Part shown: positions 10,048 through 19,533 of the stretch, one piece after another
How positions within the stretch are numbered: position 1 is the stretch's first letter
Layout: every line of letters begins with the position of its first letter
Assembly (NCBI GenBank): GCA_965246805.1
Contig: CBDFFO010000009.1
Span: 372,001 to 436,000, forward strand
DNA from: Schlegelella_A sp965246805
GTDB lineage: Bacteria; Pseudomonadota; Gammaproteobacteria; Burkholderiales; Burkholderiaceae_C
DNA: 64,000 bases
Direction: 5' to 3'
Program-made: the position numbers and the translations under genes
Notes under the pieces: model-generated
Databases searched by the model: none
What the model was told of the DNA's origin: nothing
The model's input: the letters and a program-made list of their open reading frames with translations, nothing else

Positions 10048-11340
10048 TCAGGTCGTTGCATTCGATGAGCCACGCCCTGCCGGCTGGTCGAGCTCGAAAG
10101 CCTTGTGGAGCGCACGCACCGCAAGCTCCATGTACTTTTCGTCGATCACCACGCTGGTCTTGATCTCGCTCGTTGTGATCATCTGGATGTTAATGCCCTC
10201 GTCGCTGAGGGCGCTGAACATGCGACTCGCGACGCCCACGTGAGATCGCATCCCGATGCCGACGATGCTCACCTTGCAGATGCGGTCGTCGCCGAGCACC
10301 GAGGTCGCACCCGTCACCGGCAACACCTCGCGCTTCAGCAGTTCCATCGTGCGCGCGTAGTCGTTGCGGTGCACCGTGAACGAGAAGTCTGTGCGACCGT
10401 CGTGCGACACGTTCTGGATGATGACGTCGACATCGATGTTCGCCGCAGCCACCGGCCCGAGGATGAGACTCGCGATGCCCGGCTTGTCGGTCACGCCCAT
10501 CAGACTGATCTTGGCCTCGTCGCGGTTGAACGCGATGCCCGACACGATGGCTTGTTCCATGTTCTCGTCTTCCTCGAAGGTGATCAGCGTGCCCGAGCGG
10601 GCCTCCTCGTCGATATCGATGTCCCACGGCGTGAAGCTCGAGAGCACGCGCAGCGGCACGCGGTGCTTGCCGGCGAATTCGACCGACCGAATCTGCAGCA
10701 CCTTGGCGCCGAGGCTCGCCATCTCGAGCATCTCTTCGAAGCTGATGCTCTTCAGGCGCCGCGCGTCGGCAACGATGCGGGGGTCGGTGGTGTAGACGCC
10801 ATCGACGTCCGTGTAGATCAAACACTCGTGCGCCTTCAGCGCCGCGGCGACGGCCACGGCCGACGTGTCGGAGCCGCCGCGGCCGAGCGTCGTGATGTTG
10901 CCGTGCTCGTCGACGCCCTGAAAGCCGGTGATGACGACGACGCGACCGGCTGCGAGATCGTTGCGAACCTTGTCGTCGTCGATGCGCTGGATGCGCGCCC
11001 TGGTGTAAGCCGTGTCGGTGGCGATCGGCACCTGCCAGCCGGCATAACTTACCGACTGCAGCCCCTCGGCCTTCAGCGCGATCGCGAGCAGGCCGACCGA
11101 CACCTGTTCGCCGGTCGATGCGATCATGTCCATCTCGCGCATCACGGCCGCGTCGACATGCGCGGGTGAAAGCTCTCGTGCGAGGCCGAGCAGTCGATTC
11201 GTTTCGCCGCTCATCGCCGACGGCACGACGACCATCCGGTGCCCCGCGCGCGACCATTTCGCGACGCGTTTCGCGACATCGCGGATGCGTTCTGTCGAGC
11301 CCATCGAGGTGCCGCCGTACTTGTGAACGATGAGGGCCAT
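10048..11340 (-). CDS. lysC: Aspartate kinase
   Basis: This 430-residue enzyme phosphorylates aspartate, the first step to lysine, threonine and methionine. The kinase motif KYGGTSMGS is at residues 7-15, with GRGGSDTSAVAVAA in the catalytic core. Two ACT domains follow from about residue 265 (ISLMGVTDKPG and VSIVGIGMRSH), the usual sites of amino-acid feedback control. Length matches monofunctional aspartokinases. It lies downstream of tilS and upstream of tRNA-Ser on the same strand. Confidence 0.97.
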   Translation of the reverse strand: MALIVHKYGGTSMGSTERIRDVAKRVAKWSRAGHRMVVVPSAMSGETNRLLGLARELSPAHVDAAVMREMDMIASTGEQVSVGLLAIALKAEGLQSVSYAGWQVPIATDTAYTRARIQRIDDDKVRNDLAAGRVVVITGFQGVDEHGNITTLGRGGSDTSAVAVAAALKAHECLIYTDVDGVYTTDPRIVADARRLKSISFEEMLEMASLGAKVLQIRSVEFAGKHRVPLRVLSSFTPWDIDIDEEARSGTLITFEEDENMEQAIVSGIAFNRDEAKISLMGVTDKPGIASLILGPVAAANIDVDVIIQNVSHDGRTDFSFTVHRNDYARTMELLKREVLPVTGATSVLGDDRICKVSIVGIGMRSHVGVASRMFSALSDEGINIQMITTSEIKTSVVIDEKYMELAVRALHKAFELDQPAGRGSSNATT

Positions 11341-11490
11341 CAGGAGAAGGGAAACGCGTGTCGGTGAAGTGGAGGCTCCGGCGAAAGACTCGTGGCGGGC
11401 CGGCGCAGCGTCGTCGATTCTAATTCGCGACCTCGCGCAAAGGAGGCGCCTTGCATCGGCACGCGCCCCGTTCCCGCCGAGGCGCCCGCC

Positions 11491-12810
11491 TCATCCTGGC
11501 ACTCGGCGCGGCAACCAGGTCATCCGCATCTGCGGCTCGCCCACCGACGCCAACGCGCGATGGTCGATGCCCAGGCCGGGCACGAAGAGAAGATCCGTGC
11601 CGCTGTAGACCAACGGCCCCTCCCGCTCCCAGGCGCTGATACCGAGGGCCTGGAACTGCTTTTTCAACGGGCGCGGTGGTCGCCCCGCGCCTGACTGGAA
11701 TTGTTCGCCGCCGTCGCGCGCGCGAAGCACCAGCGAGTGCAAGCGAGAGAGTGCGACACCGCCGCACGCGACGCGATCGAACTGCAGCGCGCCATGCCAA
11801 TCGGGAAGCCGTTTGAGCCCGGCACGGGACACTTTCAGCGTCGTGCTCGTCGGCAGCGCCGTTGGCGCCGATGGGGTCTGCGTGAATTCAAGCAGCCCGT
11901 GGTGGCTGCGCAGTTCGCCGTGCGCGAGCAGCCAACGCGCAGGCCGGGCGAGCGCGAGCTCGACCATCAAGCGGGACACCAGGGCCATCGGCGCGGCACG
12001 GCTCGTGCGGCAGCGAAGCCAGGCGCGCAGTGCGTTGCTTCGTCTCGGCGACGACAGGGTCCGCCACGTCGAGAGGTCGAGCGCCTGATCGCGTTCGGCC
12101 ACGGCAAGGTCCATCGCTGCCAGTTCGGCCAGGGCCGACGTCGCCTCTTGCGCCCACCGTGCGGCGTTCGCCAGCGATGCCTCGGCCGAGGGGTACGCTG
12201 CGAGCAAGGCCGGCCACACGTCGGACCGCAGTCGATTGCGCGCGTAGCGTGAATCGCCGTTGCTGTCGTCTTCGACGGGGTCGAGCCGATGCTGCAGCCC
12301 GTACGCCTCGATGGCCTCGCGGGGTTGGCCGAGCCAGGGCCGCGCCCACGTGAGACCGTCGCGAACGACTGCGGCCGGCATGCCCGAAAGACCTGCCGGC
12401 CCGGCACCGCGCAACGCCTGCAGCAGCAAGGTCTCGGCCTGGTCGCGCTGGTGGTGGCCCAGCAGGACCAGCGAAGCACCCTGTTCGAGCGCCATCTCGC
12501 GCAGGCTGGCATACCGCGCCGCACGTGCCCAGGCTTCGATGCTCTCGCCTCGCGTCGGTCTTGTCGACAGTCGTCTCGCGGCAAAGCCGAGCGAGGCGCC
12601 TGCGGTCGTCAAGCGCTGGCAGAACGTCTCGCAGTGCGCGAGCCATGCATCGGCATGGATGCTCAGACCATGATGCACATGAAGCGCGATCACGTGCAGG
12701 CCGAGTGGCGTCGCCGCGGTCACGGTGGCGTGCAACAGGGCCATCGAATCGCGACCCCCGCTCAGGGCCACTGCGACACGGGGGCCGCCGGGTTCACGCA
12801 CCGGGTTCAC
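11491..12810 (-). CDS. tilS: tRNA(Ile)-lysidine synthase
   Basis: TilS converts the wobble cytidine of the CAU-anticodon tRNA-Ile to lysidine so that it reads AUA. The ATP pyrophosphatase loop SGGRDS lies at residues 17-22, followed by HVHHGLS and the LLLGHHQRDQAETLLLQ motif. A C-terminal tRNA-binding region ends with AWEREGPLVYSGTDLLFVPGLGI. The start is GTG at 12810. At 439 residues it is normal in length. The gene lies between accA and lysC on the same strand. Confidence 0.95.
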   Translation of the reverse strand: MNPVREPGGPRVAVALSGGRDSMALLHATVTAATPLGLHVIALHVHHGLSIHADAWLAHCETFCQRLTTAGASLGFAARRLSTRPTRGESIEAWARAARYASLREMALEQGASLVLLGHHQRDQAETLLLQALRGAGPAGLSGMPAAVVRDGLTWARPWLGQPREAIEAYGLQHRLDPVEDDSNGDSRYARNRLRSDVWPALLAAYPSAEASLANAARWAQEATSALAELAAMDLAVAERDQALDLSTWRTLSSPRRSNALRAWLRCRTSRAAPMALVSRLMVELALARPARWLLAHGELRSHHGLLEFTQTPSAPTALPTSTTLKVSRAGLKRLPDWHGALQFDRVACGGVALSRLHSLVLRARDGGEQFQSGAGRPPRPLKKQFQALGISAWEREGPLVYSGTDLLFVPGLGIDHRALASVGEPQMRMTWLPRRVPG

Positions 12811-12856
12811 CGATCTGGGTCGATCCGCGTACGCGTTCGCCCGCGTGTCCCGCCGC

Positions 12857-13840
12857 TCAGTTGCGAGCGGCGGTCGCGGTCGTGTCGTTGAAGCGGCCGT
12901 ACGACTGCAGGCGGTCGTACCGGCGCTGCAACAGCTCGCGCGTCGGCAGGTCGCTCACCTGCCGGAACGCGTCGCCCAGTGAACGTTTCAGGAACGCGGC
13001 CATCTGCTTGATGTCGCGGTGCGCGCCGCCGACCGGTTCGTTGACGATCTTGTCGACCAGGCCGAGTGCTTTCAACCGATGCGCCGTGATGCCCAGCGCT
13101 TCGGCGGCGTCCGACGCGCGCTCGGCAGTCTTCCAAAGGATCGACGCACAACCCTCCGGCGAAATCACGGAGTAGATCGAGTATTGCAGCATCAACAGCT
13201 GGTCACCCACGCTGAGTGCCAGCGCGCCCCCCGAGCCGCCCTCGCCGATGATGGTGACGATGATCGGCACCTCGAGCTGCGCCATCTCGAAGATGTTGCG
13301 CCCGATCGCTTCCGACTGGCCTCGCTCCTCGGCGCCGATGCCCGGATACGCGCCGGGGGTGTCGACGAAAGTGAAAACCGGCAGGCCGAACTTCTCGGCG
13401 AGCTTCATCAGGCGCAAGGCCTTGCGGTAGCCCTCGGGCCGAGACATCCCGAAGTTGCGCAAGCCACGCTCCTTGGTGTCGCGCCCCTTCTGGTGGCCGA
13501 GCACCATGCAGGCCTGGCCGTTGAACCGCGCCAGGCCACCAACGATCGACTGGTCGTCGGCGAACGCGCGGTCCCCGTGCAATTCCTGGTAGTCGGTGAA
13601 GATGTCGTTGACGTAATCGAGCGTATACGGCCGCTGCGGATGGCGCGCGATCTGCGTCACCTGCCACGGCGACAGACCCGAGTAGATGTCTTTCGTGAGC
13701 TGAAGGCTTTTCTTGCCGAGTCGGTCGATCTCGTCGGAGATGTCGACGGCCGACTCGTTCTGCACGTAGCGCAACTCGTCGATCTTCGATTCGAGCTCTG
13801 CGACCGGCTGCTCGAAATCCAGGAAATGTCGTTTGCTCAT
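12857..13840 (-). CDS. accA: Acetyl-CoA carboxylase carboxyltransferase subunit alpha
   Basis: AccA is half of the carboxyltransferase that makes malonyl-CoA for fatty-acid synthesis, working with AccD. The 327-residue product starts with the family pattern FLDFEQPVAELESKIDELR. It contains RPYTLDYV, the loop GEGGSGGALALSVGD and YSVISPEGCASILWK. The ATG at 13840 was chosen over an upstream extension because it starts exactly where the conserved N-terminus begins. The gene follows the DNA glycosylase by 11 bases, suggesting one transcript from cysS onward. Confidence 0.97.
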   Translation of the reverse strand: MSKRHFLDFEQPVAELESKIDELRYVQNESAVDISDEIDRLGKKSLQLTKDIYSGLSPWQVTQIARHPQRPYTLDYVNDIFTDYQELHGDRAFADDQSIVGGLARFNGQACMVLGHQKGRDTKERGLRNFGMSRPEGYRKALRLMKLAEKFGLPVFTFVDTPGAYPGIGAEERGQSEAIGRNIFEMAQLEVPIIVTIIGEGGSGGALALSVGDQLLMLQYSIYSVISPEGCASILWKTAERASDAAEALGITAHRLKALGLVDKIVNEPVGGAHRDIKQMAAFLKRSLGDAFRQVSDLPTRELLQRRYDRLQSYGRFNDTTATAARN

Positions 13841-13851
13841 GAAGAGCCCCT

Positions 13852-14499
13852 TCAATAACTCACGGGTAGTGGGTCGAGGCTGCGCCAAATGTACCAAGTG
13901 GCGACCGACCGGAACGGCGCCCAAGCGTCACCGACCTCACGCGCCTCGGCTCTGGAGACGGGCTCGCCGCTGAAGTAGTTGACGCTGATGCCCTTGATGA
14001 GCCCGACATCGTCGAGCGGCAGCACGTTCGGACGCATCAGGTGGAAGATCAGGAACATCTCCGCGGTCCAGCGGCCGATGCCGCGAATCGCAACGAGTTC
14101 CTCGATGATGGTCTCGTCGTCCATCTGCTGCCAGTTGTCGACATGCACCGCGCCCGATTCGAAATGCGCCGCGAGGTCGCTCAGGTACTCGACCTTGCGT
14201 GCCGAGAGGCCGGCGCCACGCATCGTCGGGGTGTCGAGCGCGAGCACGGCGCCGGGTTGCAGCGCGTTGTGCGTTTGCACGGTGAGCGCGGCGAAGCGTT
14301 CCCACACGGCTTGGGCGGCTTTCACTGAAATCTGCTGGCCGACGATCGAGCGCGCGAGCGTGGTGAAGGCATCGCCACGGCTCTGCAAGCGGCCCTCGCC
14401 CACGGTTGGGATCAGCTTGCGCATCACGCGATCGCGCTTCGCGAGGTGTTTGCAGGCGTCGTCCCAGTAGGCGGCGCTCGCCAGTGCGGCCTCGGTCAT
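13852..14499 (-). CDS. DNA-3-methyladenine glycosylase, HhH-GPD (AlkA-like) family
   Basis: The 215-residue protein is a base-excision repair glycosylase that should remove alkylated bases. It has the SIVGQQISVKAA segment at 51-62, a helix-hairpin-helix IRGIGRWTAEMFLIF at about 138-152, and the catalytic Asp in LPLDDVGL (residues 160-167). It lacks the N-terminal AlkA_N domain of E. coli AlkA, so it is the short form. It starts 2 bases after cysS ends and ends 11 bases before accA. Confidence 0.92.
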   Translation of the reverse strand: MTEAALASAAYWDDACKHLAKRDRVMRKLIPTVGEGRLQSRGDAFTTLARSIVGQQISVKAAQAVWERFAALTVQTHNALQPGAVLALDTPTMRGAGLSARKVEYLSDLAAHFESGAVHVDNWQQMDDETIIEELVAIRGIGRWTAEMFLIFHLMRPNVLPLDDVGLIKGISVNYFSGEPVSRAEAREVGDAWAPFRSVATWYIWRSLDPLPVSY

Positions 14500-14501
14500 C
14501 T

Positions 14502-15875
14502 TCAGGCCTGGACCCAGGTGGTGCCCTGCGCCGAGTCTTGCAAGAGGATGCCTTCGGCGGCGAGGCCCTGGCGAATCGCATCGGCCCGCGGATAGTCGCC
14601 CGCGCGCTTGGCGACGTTCCGATCCTCGATGCGAGCGGCGATTTCGTCGGCCCGTACGGCGCTGCCCGTTTGCAGAAAGGCGCGCGGCTCGAGCTGGAGG
14701 ACACCGAGGGTTGCGGCCAGCCCCTTCAGCAGCTGTGCCGTGGCGGTCGACTTCGTGCGGTTCAGTTCGCTTGCGAGTTCGAACAACGTCGCGATTGCGA
14801 GCGGCGTGTTGAAGTCGTCGTTCATCGCATCGCGGAACTGCGCGGCTTGTGGTTGCGACCAGTCGACCTCCGCCGGTGCTGTGGCCACGCCATCGAGTGC
14901 GGTGTAGAGCCGCCGCAACGCCTGCCTCGCATCGTCGACGTGCGCATCGCTGAAATTGAACGGACTGCGGTAATGGGTGCGCAACATGAAGAAGCGCAGC
15001 GTTTCGCCGTCGTAGCGCTTCAGCACATCGCGGATGGTGAAGAAGTTGCCTAGCGATTTCGACATCTTCACGTTGTCGACGGTCAGGTGCCCGTTGTGGG
15101 CCCAGACGTTGACGAACCGGCCGGGACTGGCACCTTCGCTCTGCGCGATTTCGTTTTCGTGGTGGGGAAACTGCAAGTCGATTCCGCCCCCATGGATGTC
15201 GAAGTGGGTACCGAGCAGGGCCTTGCACATGGCCGAGCACTCGATGTGCCACCCGGGACGGCCGCGGCCGAATGGGCTCTCCCATTTCGCGTCGTCCGGC
15301 TCGTCGTCCTTGGCGGCCTTCCAGAGCACGAAATCGAGCGGGTCTTGTTTGCCGTCGTCGATGTTCACGCGGTCTCCGGAACGCAACTGATCGATCGATT
15401 TGCCCGAAAGCTTGCCGTACCCCGGCGCCTTGCGCACCGAGAAATTCATGTCGCCGCCCGGCGCCTGGTACGCGAGGCCCTTCGACTGCAAGGTGGCGAT
15501 CATCTCGAGCATGCCGCCGATGTGATCGGTGGCGCGCGGCTCGAAGGTGGGCGGCTCCATGCCGAGTGCCCGGATGTCGTCGTGCATCGCGTCGGTCATC
15601 TCGGCCGTCAACGTCTTGATGGGAAGCTTGCGGTCGAGCGCACGGCGGATGATCTTGTCATCGATGTCGGTGATGTTGCGGACGTAGGTGACGCGATAGC
15701 CCAGCACCTTCAGCCAACGGAAGACGACGTCGAAAGCCATCAGGAACCGCGCGTGACCCATGTGACACAGGTCGTAGATCGTCATGCCGCAAACATACAT
15801 GCGCACCTCGCCGGCCACGATCGGCACGAAGGTGTCGGCGCGTCGCGTCAACGTGTTGTGGATGCGCAGTGACAT
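14502..15875 (-). CDS. cysS: Cysteinyl-tRNA synthetase
   Basis: This 457-residue class I synthetase charges tRNA-Cys. The N-terminus carries YVCGMTIYDLCHMGHARF, combining the zinc Cys with the HIGH-type signature. The KMSKS loop reads KMSKSLGN. Zinc-site residues appear in HIECSAM and HENEIAQSEG. I used ATG 15875, the start of the conserved MSLRIHNTLTR segment, and rejected a longer upstream extension. It is first in a minus-strand run cysS - glycosylase - accA, divergent from the TPR/cyclophilin operon across 294 bases in which I see no clear promoter. Confidence 0.97.
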   Translation of the reverse strand: MSLRIHNTLTRRADTFVPIVAGEVRMYVCGMTIYDLCHMGHARFLMAFDVVFRWLKVLGYRVTYVRNITDIDDKIIRRALDRKLPIKTLTAEMTDAMHDDIRALGMEPPTFEPRATDHIGGMLEMIATLQSKGLAYQAPGGDMNFSVRKAPGYGKLSGKSIDQLRSGDRVNIDDGKQDPLDFVLWKAAKDDEPDDAKWESPFGRGRPGWHIECSAMCKALLGTHFDIHGGGIDLQFPHHENEIAQSEGASPGRFVNVWAHNGHLTVDNVKMSKSLGNFFTIRDVLKRYDGETLRFFMLRTHYRSPFNFSDAHVDDARQALRRLYTALDGVATAPAEVDWSQPQAAQFRDAMNDDFNTPLAIATLFELASELNRTKSTATAQLLKGLAATLGVLQLEPRAFLQTGSAVRADEIAARIEDRNVAKRAGDYPRADAIRQGLAAEGILLQDSAQGTTWVQA

Positions 15876-16169
15876 GGACCGTAAGGCAGAAGGAATGGGA
15901 CGACGGTACGGACCAGGGTTCCGCGCGGAGCACCCGCGGCGATAAATGGAAGAGCGTACGAACCGACGCTGCCAATGCCGCATGCCTGCATGCGTTGAGG
16001 CCGTGCGCCACGAGGCTGCCGTACAATGAAATCAGTATAGCGGTGGCTCCGCAAGGGCTGTTGCGTCACCCGGCACTCGGCGCTTTGGCGCCCCTCACGA
16101 GTGGCTGCAGACTGCCGTGTCGATCCCTCCGCTTCCGCGCGGGACCCGAGTTCATTTCCTACTTCGTCC

Positions 16170-16724
16170 ATGTCGTTTCGAACGATCGTTGGTATCGCGC
16201 TTCTGGCTTGCGCATCGTCGTGGCCGGTTGCCAGCGCATTGGCTGATGAACTGAGTGAAGTCAACCGCCTGCACCACGCGGGTCAGAGCGCCGACGCGTT
16301 GAAGCGAGCCGACACCTTCCTCGCGACGAAACCGAAAGACGCCCAGATGCGCTTTCTGAAGGCAATTCTCCTGACCGACCTGCGGCGCCGCGACGAAGCC
16401 ATCACGCTGCTGGTGCAACTGACGAACGACTATCCCGAACTCGCAGAGCCATTCAACAACCTTGCCGCGCTCTATGCAGTCGCGGGCGACTACGCGAAGG
16501 CGCGCGCAGCGCTCGAGGACGCGGTGCGTGCGAACCCCGATTACGCGATCGCTCGCGAAAACCTGGGCGATGTGTACGCGATGCTGGCGAGCCAGTCTTA
16601 TTCACAGGCGTTGCGGCTCGAGCCCACGAGCGCAACACTACCGGCCAAGATCAGCGTCGTGCTTCAGCTCGGCAAGCCGAACGCCAAGGCGCGCGCCGCA
16701 AGCCCGGCGGCATCGGCGCCATGA
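16170..16724 (+). CDS. Exported tetratricopeptide-repeat protein
   Basis: A signal peptide (residues 1-26, ending near ASALADEL) precedes about three TPR units over residues 35-150, with patterns such as AEPFNNLAALYAVAGDYAKARAALE-type helices. The 184-residue product is probably periplasmic and serves protein-protein contacts. I see no enzymatic motif. The start ATG 16170 is chosen because it begins the signal peptide. It is first in a plus-strand run with two cyclophilins, lpxH and mtfA, divergent from cysS. Confidence 0.85.
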   Translation: MSFRTIVGIALLACASSWPVASALADELSEVNRLHHAGQSADALKRADTFLATKPKDAQMRFLKAILLTDLRRRDEAITLLVQLTNDYPELAEPFNNLAALYAVAGDYAKARAALEDAVRANPDYAIARENLGDVYAMLASQSYSQALRLEPTSATLPAKISVVLQLGKPNAKARAASPAASAP

Positions 16725-16755
16725 CCTTTCCATACCCCACTTCGAGGAACGTTCG

Positions 16756-17316
16756 ATGACCCGTGTTCTCTTTCGCCTGGTCTCGGCCATGGTTGTTGCT
16801 TCGGCTGGTCTGGGTACCGTCTGTGCACAGGCCCAGACCGTAAAGCTCGTGACGAGTGAAGGCAACATCGTGATCCAGCTCGAGCCAGAGAAGTCGCCCA
16901 AGACGGTCGACAATTTTCTGCGCTACGTGAAGTCGGGCGACTACGACGGCACCATCTTCCATCGCGTGATCGACGGGTTCATGGTGCAGGGCGGCGGCAT
17001 GACGCCGGCGATGGTGAAGAAGCCGACCCGGCCACCGATCCCGCTCGAGAGCCACAACGGCCTCCTGAACGTGCGCGGCACGGTCGCGATGGCTCGCACC
17101 AACGATCCGAATTCGGCGACCTCGCAGTTTTTCATCAATGTCGCCGACAACGCATCGCTCGATCCGGCGGGAACGCGCGACGGCAACGGGTACGCGGTGT
17201 TCGGTAAAGTCGTAGCTGGCATGGACGTGGTCGACAAGATCAAGCAGGCGCCAACCGGCGCCGGCGACGTCCCGAAGCAACCCATCATCATCAAATCGGC
17301 CAGCGTGGAGAAGTGA
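16756..17316 (+). CDS. ppiA: Periplasmic peptidyl-prolyl cis-trans isomerase (cyclophilin)
   Basis: The 186-residue protein has a signal peptide (cleavage near AQAQT, residue about 27) followed by a full cyclophilin domain. Catalytic motifs FHRVIDGFMVQGGG and SQFFINVAD are present. It should catalyse proline isomerisation in the periplasm. It ends one base before the cytoplasmic paralogue starts, so the two cyclophilins are tandem duplicates in different compartments. RBS-like GAGGAAC lies just upstream. Confidence 0.94.
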   Translation: MTRVLFRLVSAMVVASAGLGTVCAQAQTVKLVTSEGNIVIQLEPEKSPKTVDNFLRYVKSGDYDGTIFHRVIDGFMVQGGGMTPAMVKKPTRPPIPLESHNGLLNVRGTVAMARTNDPNSATSQFFINVADNASLDPAGTRDGNGYAVFGKVVAGMDVVDKIKQAPTGAGDVPKQPIIIKSASVEK

Positions 17317-17317
17317 A

Positions 17318-17821
17318 GTGAGCAAAAAGGTTGAACTGCAAACGAACATGGGCCGGATCGTCGTCGAACTCGATGAGGAGAAAGCGCCCGAATCGGCAAA
17401 GAACTTCCTCGACAACGTGGCCAGCGGCCATTACGCGAACACCGTCTTCCATCGCGTCATTCCGGGCTTCATGGTGCAGGGCGGTGGGTTCGAGCCGGGC
17501 ATGAAACAGAAGCCGACCGGCGCATCGATCCAGAACGAAGCCAACAACGGCTTGAAGAACAACAAGTACACGCTGGCCATGGCGCGCACCTCGGCGCCGC
17601 ATTCGGCCACCGCACAGTTCTTCATCAACGCCGCCGACAACGGCTTTCTGAACCACACGGCCGAGACGTCGTCGGGCTGGGGCTATGCGGTCTTCGGCAA
17701 GGTTGTCGAAGGCAGCGATGTCGTCGACAAGATCGAAGGCGTGAAGACAGGCAGCAAGGGCGGCCATGGTGACGTGCCGCTCGAAGACGTCACCATCACC
17801 GAAGCCCGCGTGCTCGACTGA
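17318..17821 (+). CDS. ppiB: Cytoplasmic peptidyl-prolyl cis-trans isomerase (cyclophilin)
   Basis: A 167-residue cyclophilin without signal peptide. It begins with the SKKVELQTNMGRIVVELD strand and carries FHRVIPGFMVQGGGF and TAQFFINAADN. It catalyses proline isomerisation in the cytoplasm. The start is GTG 17318, a single base after the periplasmic cyclophilin stop, indicating tight coupling. lpxH follows 12 bases later, an order also known in other Proteobacteria (ppiB-lpxH). Confidence 0.95.
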   Translation: MSKKVELQTNMGRIVVELDEEKAPESAKNFLDNVASGHYANTVFHRVIPGFMVQGGGFEPGMKQKPTGASIQNEANNGLKNNKYTLAMARTSAPHSATAQFFINAADNGFLNHTAETSSGWGYAVFGKVVEGSDVVDKIEGVKTGSKGGHGDVPLEDVTITEARVLD

Positions 17822-17833
17822 GCAGATCGTTTC

Positions 17834-18640
17834 ATGCTTCCTGCCGGCGTTGTTGGAGCGACGCAGATCGCCCATTTCGACGCGCCCGCTGAATGGCGGG
17901 CGATCGACTTCCTCAGCGACCTGCACCTCGGCGCAGACACGCCCCACACCTTCGACGCGTTCGCGGCCTACCTGGATGGCAGCACCGCAGACGCGATCTT
18001 CATCCTCGGTGACTTGTTCGAAGCCTGGGTCGGCGACGACCTGCGCCACGTCGGCTTCGGTGCGCGGGCGGCGGCGGCGCTCGCCAACGCGTCGCAGCGG
18101 CGCACCATCGGTTTCATGGTCGGCAACCGCGATTTCCTTGTCGGTGATGAATTCCTGAACGCGACCGGCTTGATGCATCTCGCCGACCCGACCGTCGTGC
18201 GCGCGTTTGGAACCAACGCGCTGCTGACCCATGGCGATGGCCTTTGCATTGGCGATGTCGGCTACCAGCGCTTTCGCTCGTTCGTGCGCAACCCCACGTG
18301 GCAGCGTGAATTCCTTGCCAAGCCCCTCGCCGAGCGCGTCGCGATCGGCCGTGCCACGCGGCACGAGAGCGAACGCCGCCATACCGATGACGCCGACGCG
18401 ACGTGGATCGATCTCGACCGCGACGCCACCATTTCGCAAATGCACGAAGCTGGCGTCGCGACGCTGATTCACGGCCACACGCATCATCCGAACACCGAGG
18501 AGATCGCGCCCGGCCTCGTGCGCCATGTGATGACCGATTGGGACCTCGACCACTCGGGCCGGCCGCGCGCGGAGTTGTTGCGCTGGCACGCCGGCGGCAT
18601 CGACCGCATCTCACTGGCCCGAGGTGCGCACGCGCCTTGA
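17834..18640 (+). CDS. lpxH: UDP-2,3-diacylglucosamine diphosphatase
   Basis: LpxH hydrolyses UDP-diacylglucosamine to lipid X in lipid A synthesis at the inner membrane. The calcineurin-like metal motifs are all seen in order: SDLHLG, GDLFEAWVGDD, GNRDFLVG, LTHGDGLC and HGHTHHP. Length is 268 residues, slightly longer than E. coli LpxH (240). It follows ppiB and its stop overlaps the likely TTG start of mtfA. A second lipid A gene, lpxK, lies at 34.9 kb. Confidence 0.95.
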   Translation: MLPAGVVGATQIAHFDAPAEWRAIDFLSDLHLGADTPHTFDAFAAYLDGSTADAIFILGDLFEAWVGDDLRHVGFGARAAAALANASQRRTIGFMVGNRDFLVGDEFLNATGLMHLADPTVVRAFGTNALLTHGDGLCIGDVGYQRFRSFVRNPTWQREFLAKPLAERVAIGRATRHESERRHTDDADATWIDLDRDATISQMHEAGVATLIHGHTHHPNTEEIAPGLVRHVMTDWDLDHSGRPRAELLRWHAGGIDRISLARGAHAP

Positions 18641-19431
18641 GCCCCGGCTGGTTGAAGCGCTGGTCGCGGGCGCGCACGCTCGAGCGCCGCGCGATTCCCG
18701 ATGAGCTTTGGCACCTCACGCTCGCGCGCTTTCCGTTTCTGGCTGAAAGAGACGCGCAAGACGTTGCGCAACTGCGCGAACTCACGACGCTCTTTCTTGC
18801 GGCGAAGGAATTCCACGGCGCCAACGGCCTCGCCGTCACTGACGGCATGGCGGTTGCGATCGCCGCGCAGGCGTGTCTGCCGGCGCTTCGCCTGGGCCTG
18901 CATTGGTACGACGGCTTCGTGGGCCTCGTTGTGCACGAAGACGCGGTCGTCGCGGCGCGCGAGGTCGAGGACGCAAGCGGCATCGTGCACCGCTTCGACG
19001 AGGAACTGAGCGGCGAGGCGATGAGCGGCGGCCCGATCATGCTGGCATGGCGCGATGTCGACGACGCCGCCGAGTCTGCCAAATGGGGCTACAACGTCGT
19101 GGTCCATGAGTTCGCCCACGTGATCGACATGCGCGCCGCGATCACGTCGGACGTTCAAAACGCGAAGCCCGACACCGAGAGAGGCGCTTGGATCCTGGCT
19201 TTCGCCGACGAGTACGACCGGTTTTGCGCGGCCGTCGACGCTGGCGAGCACACCTTTCTCGATCCGTATGGCGCCGAGGCGCTGGAGGAGTTCTTCGCGG
19301 TCTCCGCCGAGGCGTTCTTCGTGGCGGCGGCGCACCTTCAGCTCGAGTACGCGAAGGTCTACGAGCTCTTGACGGCTATCTTCAGACAGGACCCGATGCT
19401 GGACGCGCACGCAGCCAACGCGTGCCCCTGA
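18637..19431 (+). CDS. mtfA: MtfA-type zinc metallopeptidase (M90 family)
   Basis: The product has the zinc-protease motif HEFAHVIDM and downstream Glu-rich LEEFFAVSAEAFF typical of MtfA/YeeI. In E. coli MtfA interacts with the Mlc glucose repressor and has aminopeptidase activity. I place the start at TTG 18637, which overlaps the lpxH stop by four bases and gives 264 residues, near the family length. No ATG precedes the conserved N-terminus, so the start is uncertain. A strong terminator follows. Confidence 0.88.
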   Translation: MSPGWLKRWSRARTLERRAIPDELWHLTLARFPFLAERDAQDVAQLRELTTLFLAAKEFHGANGLAVTDGMAVAIAAQACLPALRLGLHWYDGFVGLVVHEDAVVAAREVEDASGIVHRFDEELSGEAMSGGPIMLAWRDVDDAAESAKWGYNVVVHEFAHVIDMRAAITSDVQNAKPDTERGAWILAFADEYDRFCAAVDAGEHTFLDPYGAEALEEFFAVSAEAFFVAAAHLQLEYAKVYELLTAIFRQDPMLDAHAANACP

Positions 19432-19473
19432 GCAAAACCGGCACCGGTCAACCGCTGCACGGAGCAGACGTAA

Positions 19474-19499
19474 AAAGAGGAGGCCGCGGCCTCCTCTTT
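19474..19499. terminator. bidirectional terminator between mtfA and clpA
   Basis: The 26 bases are a perfect palindrome with arms AAAGAGGAGGCCG and CGGCCTCCTCTTT. Each strand sees a GC-rich stem ending in a T-tract. It sits midway between the convergent stops of mtfA (plus) and clpA (minus), so it can end transcripts from both sides. Confidence 0.85.
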
Positions 19500-19533
19500 C
19501 AACGGCGTGAACACGCCCGCGTCGGGCGTGCGA